Source: RUG14199 sp964629225 (GTDB lineage: Bacteria; Bacillota; Clostridia; Oscillospirales; CAG-272). Taken from it: a stretch of 64,000 nucleotides of DNA. The translations under genes and the position numbers were made by a program. The notes under the pieces are model-generated. The model was not told the origin of the DNA. It saw only the letters and a list, made by a program, of their open reading frames with translations, and ran no database searches. Positions 30,568 to 37,245 of the stretch are shown here, in pieces (the first letter of the stretch is position 1; each line of letters begins with the position of its first letter). Location: positions 93,920 through 157,919 of the forward strand of contig CAZVQC010000001.1 in NCBI GenBank assembly GCA_964629225.1. The letters run 5' to 3'.

Positions 30568-31610
30568 GGATACTTCATTATCTTGTGACGGACAGACTGT
30601 CCGGCGCCGAAAATGTGGCGATAGATATCCTAAAGGGGCTGAGCGATGAGAACGAAGTCTTCTACGCATCTCCCGACGGCCCCATAAGAGAAGCGGTGGA
30701 AGCGGCGGGGATACCCTTCATAGCCGTTAATACCGAAAGTGTTTCCGAGATACGTCGGGTCTACCGTGAACTGTCTCCGGATATTGTCCATGCAAACGAC
30801 CCCCGCATGAGCTTCAAATGCGCTCTGTCCGGGATACCCTTCATAGCCCAGTATCACAATAACTGTCCTTGGATGAGAAAGCCCTCACCCAACGCCCTCG
30901 GGATGCTCTTTACGGTAAAAAGAGCAAAGGCGGTCATAGCGGTATCCGACAGCATCGTGGAGGAGTACTGCTTTAAGGGGGCGCTTTCGAAGAAGGTTCG
31001 GGTGATACCCAACACAGTTGACCGCGAGAAGGTCATTAAGGGGTCAAATGAGCCGTTTGACAAGAACTATGATATTTGCTTCGTCGGAAGATTAAACGAG
31101 CAAAAAGATCCGCTTCTGTTCCTCAGAACGGTACTTGAGATAAAAAAGACTTTGCCCCATGTCACCGCCGTTATGATAGGTGAAGGGGAACTGCTTTTTG
31201 AGGTGAGGGACTTCATAGAAAAGAACGGTCTTGACGGCGTTACCCTTCACGGCTTTGATAAGAACCCCTATCGGATCATGAAAAACTCAAAGATCAATAT
31301 TTTTACCTCCTCCTGGGAGGGATTCGGACTTGTGGCGGTAGAGAGCCTCATTCTCGGCCTTCCCGTTCTCGCCTACCCGGTGGGAGGGCTTGCCACCATC
31401 GTCACCGACGGATGCGGCGCTCTATGCGGCAGTGTTTCCGAAATGGCGGATGAGGCGGTAAGGCTCCTGTCCGACTCGGAGTACTATAAAAAGAAGTCCG
31501 AAGGAGCCTGTCTCAGATCGGAAAACTACACCGACATGGAAAAATACCTTGACAGAGTTAAAGCGGTCTACGCCGACGCTTTGAAAATCGGAAAGGGTGG
31601 GGTGAAATGA
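30564..31610 (+). CDS. GT4-type glycosyltransferase (GT-B fold)
   Basis: A 348-aa retaining-type GT-B glycosyltransferase of the polysaccharide operon. The start MRILHYLVTDRLSGAENVA has the usual N-terminal loop. The donor domain shows CFVGRLNEQKDPLLFL, MIGEGELL, LHGFDKNPY and INIFTSSWEGFGLVAVESL with the E-x7-E pattern. It overlaps the previous and following genes by 4 bp each, a tight operon. Sugar specificity is not readable. Confidence 0.92.
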   Translation: MRILHYLVTDRLSGAENVAIDILKGLSDENEVFYASPDGPIREAVEAAGIPFIAVNTESVSEIRRVYRELSPDIVHANDPRMSFKCALSGIPFIAQYHNNCPWMRKPSPNALGMLFTVKRAKAVIAVSDSIVEEYCFKGALSKKVRVIPNTVDREKVIKGSNEPFDKNYDICFVGRLNEQKDPLLFLRTVLEIKKTLPHVTAVMIGEGELLFEVRDFIEKNGLDGVTLHGFDKNPYRIMKNSKINIFTSSWEGFGLVAVESLILGLPVLAYPVGGLATIVTDGCGALCGSVSEMADEAVRLLSDSEYYKKKSEGACLRSENYTDMEKYLDRVKAVYADALKIGKGGVK

Positions 31611-32473
31611 AGGATTTTTTGACGGTATTTACCCCCACCTACAACAGGGAAGAGTATTTGAAGCGGGCATACGGATCTCTCCTTGCTCAGACCTGTCACG
31701 GTTTCAGGTGGCTCATAGTGGATGACGGCTCCGAGGACGGTACCGAAGAGACGGTCAAGTCCTTCGCCCGTGAGAGCCCCTTTCCCATCGACTACGTAAA
31801 AAAGGAAAACGGCGGGAAACACACCGCCATGAACCTGGCATTCAAGTCCTGCTCCACCGAGTACCTTATGGTGTCCCTTGATTCCGACGACACCTTGACC
31901 CCCGATGCCGTTGAAAGGGTGAAAGCCACCCTTTCGGATAACGGCTTTCCCGCAGGGGCGGTATTTGTGAAGGAAGACATGGAGGGAAGACCGCTTTTTA
32001 AAAGGTTTTCTTCCGACCTTGAGACGGCATCCTGGAGAGATGCGGTGACCTTCGGAAGATTTGAAGGGGAAGCGCTCCTCGTTATAAAGAGCGACTATGT
32101 CGGGCGGTTTTCCTACCCGGTGATAGAAAACGAAAGGTTCTTTACGGAGGCCTACGTGTTCCTTCAAATGACGGAGCCATTTTATTGGAGTCGGGAAGCG
32201 GTTTACAGAGCGGAATATCTTGAGGGCGGATACTCGGACGGTATCATGAAGAGTTTCAAGAAGTATCCGGTGTCCTATCGGATGTACAATGACTTGAGGC
32301 TTCACATCTACCCCTCGTTTGTCAAAAGGCTCAAGTACGCCGCCTATTACGACGCTTTTTCGATCCTTAGCGGCAAAAAGCATTTTATAAAAGAAGCATC
32401 GAGGCCGGGCTTCGCCCTTTTGACGTTACCCTTCGGCCTTGCGTTTTCGATCCTCATTCGGATCGAAGGATAG
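31607..32473 (+). CDS. GT2 family glycosyltransferase
   Basis: A 288-aa GT-A glycosyltransferase. Signature segments are VFTPTYNREEYLKRAYGS, VDDGSEDGTEETV, KENGGKHTAMNLAF and the DxD in VSLDSDDTLTP. The C-terminal half ends in a hydrophobic stretch (FALLTLPFGLAFSILI) that could attach it to the membrane. The gene overlaps its upstream neighbour by 4 bp and precedes the Wzy-like gene by 24 bp. Confidence 0.92.
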   Translation: MKDFLTVFTPTYNREEYLKRAYGSLLAQTCHGFRWLIVDDGSEDGTEETVKSFARESPFPIDYVKKENGGKHTAMNLAFKSCSTEYLMVSLDSDDTLTPDAVERVKATLSDNGFPAGAVFVKEDMEGRPLFKRFSSDLETASWRDAVTFGRFEGEALLVIKSDYVGRFSYPVIENERFFTEAYVFLQMTEPFYWSREAVYRAEYLEGGYSDGIMKSFKKYPVSYRMYNDLRLHIYPSFVKRLKYAAYYDAFSILSGKKHFIKEASRPGFALLTLPFGLAFSILIRIEG

Positions 32474-32497
32474 TATTATTATCGGAGTGGATTCTAA

Positions 32498-33829
32498 GTG
32501 GAGTACTTACTTTCGTTTCTCATTCTCGTTTTGAATCTCGTCAATTACGAGATACCCCTCGGGACGGCGCTTTTTACGGCGATAGGCTCATTCCTTTTCG
32601 TTGCGCTTTTCTTCGTAGTTCACAAAAAGACTCGGAATTTTCCCGTGTCCTGCATCATCATGATGTGCTACGTCTGGCAGATTTCCTGGGTCAATATTTT
32701 CGGCGGCCCCACAGAGGAGCTTCAGCTCCCTTGGTTCTACGTCATCGGGGTATTGATGCTGGTCTACACGGTATTCAACGTGAAAAAGCTGTTTGAAAAG
32801 AACTACAGCGTTAGGAAGCTGCTGGTCTTTTCCTGCTCGGTGATACTTTTTAACCTGCCCCTTTTCCTTTCGAAGACCAGTTATATGAACGGTCTCAAGG
32901 AGTACATTATCATCGGCTTCTTCATCGCAGTGTCCCTCATCGCCTTTCTGTTTTCGGACAGTGCCACGGCGGAGAATTACGAGCACTTTAAGAGGGCGGT
33001 GATCTGGGCGGTGCTTCTCACGTCTCTTGCCCTCGTATTCCAGTATGTAATGACCGTCTACGGCGGCATCACCCTGTTCAAATTCGAAGCGGCGCTGTCG
33101 TTTTCCGGCGAGTACCAGACAAGCTGTTACCTCCTTATGGAGGACCACAGCAGCGCCACGGTAATGATAGGCTGCGGAGCGTTCTACATCATTGAGAGGA
33201 TCAGTAAGAAGACCTGGTTCTACATGGTGCCCACGTTCGCTATAGTGGTGGTCTCCATGGCGTTGACCTCAAGGCGCACCAGTACCGTGTCCCTTCTCAT
33301 CGCCCTTGCGCTCTACGTGTTCTTCCATTACAAGGGATTCGGAAAAAAGACCGTCTATATTTTCCTTTGTACCGCAGTGGGCATCCTGCTTATCTACTAC
33401 CTTACCCTGACAAGACCGGTGGACGACCTCTCCCAGTTGCTTGACGATAACGGCCGTTTTGCGACTTATAAAAAGGCTATTGAGTTGTTATTCAAGAATC
33501 CCTTCGGAGTGGGGTATGACAACGAATATATCGCCATATTCACCGGTATAATCCCCCATAACACCCTTTTAAGATGGCTCTGTATGGGCGGATACCTCTT
33601 CGGAGCACAGATGTCATTGCTTTTCGGAATGATCCTTTTCACCGCAGGGAAAAAGAAGCTGACACCGGAGTATTGGTCGCTGATCTACTCCGTCATCGCG
33701 TCCCTTTTTATTCCGGACATCCTTTGCGCCCGCTTCTTCGTCATCTTCTGCGCCGCCGCATTTCTTATGAAGTCCGAGCGGGAACCTGACGTCCCAAGTG
33801 CTGTGCCCGAAGCACTGCGGAAAAGCTGA
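32498..33829 (+). CDS. O-antigen/polysaccharide polymerase-like membrane protein (Wzy-like)
   Basis: A 443-aa integral membrane protein with about ten to twelve helices and a larger extracytoplasmic loop (~290-340, containing SQLLDDNGRFATYKKAIELL and NPFGVGYDNEY). This layout fits Wzy/O-antigen ligase-type proteins that polymerise or transfer lipid-linked oligosaccharides outside the membrane. Identity between such proteins is low, so the call rests on topology and context. GTG 32498 is the start (CGGAGTGGATTCTAA ahead). It is the last gene of the operon, before the bidirectional hairpin. Confidence 0.8.
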   Translation: MEYLLSFLILVLNLVNYEIPLGTALFTAIGSFLFVALFFVVHKKTRNFPVSCIIMMCYVWQISWVNIFGGPTEELQLPWFYVIGVLMLVYTVFNVKKLFEKNYSVRKLLVFSCSVILFNLPLFLSKTSYMNGLKEYIIIGFFIAVSLIAFLFSDSATAENYEHFKRAVIWAVLLTSLALVFQYVMTVYGGITLFKFEAALSFSGEYQTSCYLLMEDHSSATVMIGCGAFYIIERISKKTWFYMVPTFAIVVVSMALTSRRTSTVSLLIALALYVFFHYKGFGKKTVYIFLCTAVGILLIYYLTLTRPVDDLSQLLDDNGRFATYKKAIELLFKNPFGVGYDNEYIAIFTGIIPHNTLLRWLCMGGYLFGAQMSLLFGMILFTAGKKKLTPEYWSLIYSVIASLFIPDILCARFFVIFCAAAFLMKSEREPDVPSAVPEALRKS

Positions 33830-33849
33830 CGGAAGACATCCATAGAACA

Positions 33850-33884
33850 AAAAGCCCTTCGACGCTTTGCGCCGAAGGGCTTTT
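33850..33884. terminator. Bidirectional terminator
   Basis: AAAAGCCCTTCG (33850-33861) pairs with CGAAGGGCTTTT (33873-33884) with an inner CGC/GCG stem. A and T flanks serve both the polysaccharide operon and the minus-strand LysR gene. Confidence 0.92.
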
Positions 33885-33907
33885 CACAGTTATTTTGAAA
33901 GCTGCCG

Positions 33908-34789
33908 TCAACACTTTTCGAGGATAGTGTCGATAAAGCCCCGAATATGAGGGGTTATCACCTTTCCCTTCAGGTAGGCGAGCTGAGAATACTGGCACAG
34001 ATCCAGTCCCTCCACGTTGACCGGGCAGATAAGACCGTCTTTTATGCTCTTTCTCACAGCGAATTCGGGCATCAGCGAAACGTAGGGTCCTGCTGCCAAG
34101 AGCTTTATTATGGTGTCGGTGTTCACCACCTCCACCGCAGGCTCGACTGTGATACCGTACTTCACAAGCTCGTTGTCAAAGAGGGTGCGGTAGTTCTCCC
34201 CCTTGGGCATGAGTATCAGATCCTCCTTTGCAAGCTCGGAGAATTCCACAGAGCCGCGCTTTGCAAGAGGGTTTTCGGGATTGGTCACCACGATTATCGG
34301 CTCACGCTCTTCTCTTACTCTCACCCATTCGTTGCTTGGAGTCTTGAAGTCGAGAAAGTAGGCAAGGTCAAGCTCGCTCTTCCGTATCTTTTTTTCAAGA
34401 TCCGAAGAGGAACCCTCCACTATGGACACCGTCACATAGGGGAATCTCTTTCGGTATTCAAGGAGAACGTCCGTCAAGACCGAGGTAAGTATCGCTCCCA
34501 CCACTCCGAACTTGATGGTTCCGGAACTTCCGGAGATGCCCGCATTGAAGGATGCGGCTCTGTCCATTGCCTCCACCGCTTGACCGGCGCATTCAATGAA
34601 GGATGCTCCGTAGCTTGTGAGGGTGACGGTCTTTCCGATGCGGTCGAAGAGTTTTACTCCGAGCTCGCTCTCAAGATGCTTGATCTGTACGGTGACGGCG
34701 GACTGGGAATAGCCAAGTTTTTCTGCCGCACGGGTGAAATTTTTTGTTTCTGCAACTGTCAAAAATGCTATGAGGTTCCGTATTTCCAT
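33908..34789 (-). CDS. LysR-type transcriptional regulator
   Basis: A 293-aa one-component regulator. The N-terminal winged helix-turn-helix is classical (LIAFLTVAETKNFTRAAEKLGYSQ and VTVQIKHLESELGVKLFDR), followed by the linker helix and a two-lobe effector-binding domain (FGVVGAILTSVLTDVLLEY...). The effector is unknown; the neighbouring SDR and HD-domain genes in the same operon are candidates for its regulon. ATG 34789 is used; TTG 34795 is also in frame and the ribosome site is weak. It lies 9 bp after the HD gene. Confidence 0.92.
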   Translation of the reverse strand: MEIRNLIAFLTVAETKNFTRAAEKLGYSQSAVTVQIKHLESELGVKLFDRIGKTVTLTSYGASFIECAGQAVEAMDRAASFNAGISGSSGTIKFGVVGAILTSVLTDVLLEYRKRFPYVTVSIVEGSSSDLEKKIRKSELDLAYFLDFKTPSNEWVRVREEREPIIVVTNPENPLAKRGSVEFSELAKEDLILMPKGENYRTLFDNELVKYGITVEPAVEVVNTDTIIKLLAAGPYVSLMPEFAVRKSIKDGLICPVNVEGLDLCQYSQLAYLKGKVITPHIRGFIDTILEKC

Positions 34790-34798
34790 AATCAACCG

Positions 34799-35386
34799 TC
34801 ACTTCCCCTCTTTTTCCATGAAGTAGGTGGCTTCCATATCGGCAGTGGAAAGGGCAAAGGCTAAGGGGTAGATCTCAAATGCCTTCCCAACGTTGCGCTT
34901 GTCTCCATCCTCGGAAAAGCCCATGTGGTATCTTATGGCGAATGCCTCTTCTCTCGTCAGCTTCATGTAACCGGAGATTATGTAGACCGACTTTTCTCCG
35001 TGACCGTAGGGCATCCTGTCGTCGAATTCAAAGGTTGGCACCTTCTGCCACACTCCGAAATCATCCTTCACGTTACGAAAGCCCGGCTTGTAGACATTGA
35101 CTTTGCACAGGTCGTGGAGAAGGGAGACTATCGCCACCGTCTCCTCACTGTAACTCATCCCGTAGCCGTTTTTTACTCGGTCACGGGAAAGATAGTCGCA
35201 AAGGCACTCGTAGACGTTGATGCTGTGGTCACAAAGGCCGCCCGCATAGGCGCTGTGGTATCTGGCGCTGGCAGGAGCCTTGAAAAAGTCGCACTTGTCG
35301 CTTTCAAGATACTGCAGAAGGGCATCGGCACCCTCCCTCTTGATCTTGTCCTTGTAGATCTCAATAAAACGTTCTTTGTTATCCAT
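34799..35386 (-). CDS. HD-domain metal-dependent phosphohydrolase
   Basis: The 195-aa product has the HD-superfamily ligands in order: a first His in DHSINVYE (~53), the doublet His-Asp in LLHDLCK (~90), a further His in MPYGHGEKS and a distal Asp near LSTADME. HD proteins are phosphohydrolases, often acting on nucleotides, and this one is closest in style to small YhaM/KH-HD-like hydrolases of Firmicutes. The substrate is unknown. It is the middle gene of the SDR-HD-LysR operon. Confidence 0.82.
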   Translation of the reverse strand: MDNKERFIEIYKDKIKREGADALLQYLESDKCDFFKAPASARYHSAYAGGLCDHSINVYECLCDYLSRDRVKNGYGMSYSEETVAIVSLLHDLCKVNVYKPGFRNVKDDFGVWQKVPTFEFDDRMPYGHGEKSVYIISGYMKLTREEAFAIRYHMGFSEDGDKRNVGKAFEIYPLAFALSTADMEATYFMEKEGK

Positions 35387-35401
35387 GACTGTCTCCGAAT
35401 A

Positions 35402-36172
35402 TTATTTGTTGTGACCCTGCTGCCTCAGCCAGATATCCATTACCAGACGGTGGGGAAGTATCTTGACGAGGAGCACCTGCATCCTCACCTTGAAGCCGGG
35501 GACGCAAACGTCTTTTTTTGTCCTGTAAAGGTCGTGGAGCGCCCGCTCTATCACGAACTCCGGTGAGTAGACCACGTTGAAATAGGTGACAGCGCTGTCG
35601 GAGGTGGTCTGCGCCCTGTCGAAGAAGGGAGTCCTCACCCAGCCGGGGCAAAGTGCCATCACTCTAATACCGCGGCTCTTGAGCTCACGGCCGAGGGAAC
35701 GGGAGTAGCTCATCACAAAGGCCTTCGTGGCGGCGTAGACGTTCAAATAAGGCACAGGCTGAAAGGCGGAGAGGGAGTCAAGCTCCATTATCCGCGCTCC
35801 CTTTTTCATGTAAGGGAGGGTCAGCTCGGTGACTGCCACCAGTGCCTTGCAGTTAAGATCGATCATATTGAGAGAATCCTCAAGTGGTATCTGCTCGTAG
35901 CTTCCGAATTTCCCGAATCCGCTGCAGTTGGCAAGAAGAGTGACGTTCGGTCTTTCCTCCGATAGAAGCTCCGAATACCTTTTGAGGGAGTCGGAGTCGG
36001 TAAGATCCAAAGACACCGGGCGCACCTTGATCCCCATTGAATCATTTGCCCCGAACCTCTCCGCATTTCGGGATATCACCCAGATCTCGTCGAAGCTCTC
36101 CATCTTCGGCAGATTCATGACCATCTGCTTTCCCATTCCGGAACTGCCACCGGTAACTATTGCTATTTTCAT
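35402..36172 (-). CDS. Short-chain dehydrogenase/reductase
   Basis: A 256-aa NAD(P)-dependent oxidoreductase with a Rossmann fold. The cofactor motif is TGGSSGMGKQM near residue 9, the NNAG equivalent reads ANCSGFG, the catalytic Ser lies in LDSLSAFQP, and the YxxxK motif is YAATK (~148-152), followed by CPGWVRTPFF. A long hydrophobic/basic C-terminus (VRMQVLLVKILPHRLVM) suggests membrane association and a lipophilic substrate. The frame is open from 36190, but ATG 36172 follows CGGAGAAATACC. It heads the minus-strand operon. Confidence 0.9.
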   Translation of the reverse strand: MKIAIVTGGSSGMGKQMVMNLPKMESFDEIWVISRNAERFGANDSMGIKVRPVSLDLTDSDSLKRYSELLSEERPNVTLLANCSGFGKFGSYEQIPLEDSLNMIDLNCKALVAVTELTLPYMKKGARIMELDSLSAFQPVPYLNVYAATKAFVMSYSRSLGRELKSRGIRVMALCPGWVRTPFFDRAQTTSDSAVTYFNVVYSPEFVIERALHDLYRTKKDVCVPGFKVRMQVLLVKILPHRLVMDIWLRQQGHNK

Positions 36173-36205
36173 GGTATTTCTCCGATCCATAATTTCACTT
36201 AATTC

Positions 36206-36234
36206 ATTTTATCACATTTTTTTATCGATTTCCA
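36206..36234 (-). promoter_or_regulatory. Promoter of the SDR-HD-LysR operon (minus strand)
   Basis: Minus-strand -10 TAAAAT (36206-36211) with TGA extension, 17-bp spacer and a weak -35 TGGAAA (36229-36234). Confidence 0.6.
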
Positions 36235-36309
36235 CAGTTATCCGAAAATAGTAAAATGTTTTTCTTTTCCTCACGGGGTGAAAAGAATGGGGAAAATTGT
36301 CATCCTCGG

Positions 36310-36338
36310 TTGACAAAAAGCCCCTTCTGTGATACCAT
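36310..36338 (+). promoter_or_regulatory. mscL promoter
   Basis: -35 TTGACA (36310-36315), 17-bp spacer, -10 TACCAT (36333-36338) with TGA extension. Confidence 0.78.
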
Positions 36339-36374
36339 CTAATAAAAAAGAAAACATCTTAAGGAGATAACGAT

Positions 36375-36860
36375 ATGAAGAAATTTTTTGCCGAATTCAA
36401 GGAATTCATTTCAAAGGGCAACGTAATGGACATGGCAGTGGCAGTCATCATAGGTGCCGCCTTCAGTAAGATAGTCACCAGCCTTGTAAGCGACATAATA
36501 ATGCCCCTTATCAGCATATTGACCGGTGGTCTCTCCATCGAGGACTGGAAATGGGTCATCACCCCTGCGGATCCCGCCAATGACGTGGCTGAGAGCGCAC
36601 TCTGCTACGGTGTATTCATCCAAAACATCATCGACTTTCTCATAGTTGCCTTCGTGCTCTTCGTAGTCCTCAAGATCTTCCTTGCGGGCAAGGAGAAGCT
36701 GAAGGCCATCGAGGAGAAACTGATAAAGAAGAAAGAAGAGGAAGAGAAAGAGGAAGAAGAGGCCGAGGAGACGGAGCTTGATATTCTGAAGCAGATAAGA
36801 GACAGCCTTGTAGGCAAGGAAGAAGAAAAAGAAGAGGAAGAAGAGAAGGAAGAAGAGTGA
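36375..36860 (+). CDS. mscL: Large-conductance mechanosensitive channel MscL with long acidic tail
   Basis: Homopentameric channel that opens on membrane tension and releases solutes during hypo-osmotic shock. The N-terminal helix and TM1 (FKEFISKGNVMDMAVAVIIGAAFSKIV) are diagnostic, and TM2 is at ~75-98 (FIQNIIDFLIVAFVLFVV). After the usual C-terminal helix the protein continues for about 45 residues of Lys/Glu with long glutamate runs, ending EEKEEE, making it 161 aa instead of ~120-140. AAGGAGATAACGAT precedes ATG 36375. It is monocistronic, with its own promoter and terminator. Confidence 0.95.
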   Translation: MKKFFAEFKEFISKGNVMDMAVAVIIGAAFSKIVTSLVSDIIMPLISILTGGLSIEDWKWVITPADPANDVAESALCYGVFIQNIIDFLIVAFVLFVVLKIFLAGKEKLKAIEEKLIKKKEEEEKEEEEAEETELDILKQIRDSLVGKEEEKEEEEEKEEE

Positions 36861-36865
36861 TCTTC

Positions 36866-36892
36866 AAAGCCCCCACCGTATGGGGGCTTTTT
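36866..36892 (+). terminator. mscL terminator
   Basis: AAAGCCCCCA (36866-36875) pairs with TGGGGGCTTT (36881-36890), then further T. Confidence 0.92.
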
Positions 36893-37151
36893 CGATGCCC
36901 TGTCATCTGTGTGTGAGCGGCAGTGTCTCCATTGAAGCGGAGAAAAAAGCGAAATAAGGGTCGTTTTGCCGCCCAAAGCCGCCTTGCCGTCGGGTGCCGC
37001 TCCCCTCGGTGTGTTTTTTGGGGGAAGCCCGCCTGCTCCGCAAGAGACGGCTCCTCCGACTCCGTTTTTAACGCGGTATGTGCCCTTTGTGTAATCTGCC
37101 TAACCCCAATGTAAAATTCTGCGATACTGTCGGAAAAATCTCCAATTCCTA
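36893..37151. other. Noncoding gap, nothing recognised
   Basis: GC-rich spacer with CCGCC-rich and GGAG-rich stretches. No open frame with a ribosome site and no clear riboswitch signature was seen. Confidence 0.4.
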
Positions 37152-37180
37152 TTGCAAAAAATCGGAGCGTATGATATAAT
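37152..37180 (+). promoter_or_regulatory. Promoter of the dockerin-like secreted protein
   Basis: -35 TTGCAA (37152-37157), 17-bp spacer, consensus -10 TATAAT (37175-37180) with TGA extension. Confidence 0.87.
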
Positions 37181-37245
37181 GACTTCGTAAGAGTTGCTTT
37201 TGGGCGACGAAATACTTCGATTTTCAATATCAGGAGGAAAACAAA

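Noticed and set aside
33947..34864. 305-codon plus-strand frame over the LysR and HD genes
   Set aside because: Translation is His/Tyr-rich and meaningless; the minus-strand LysR and HD proteins carry clear family motifs.
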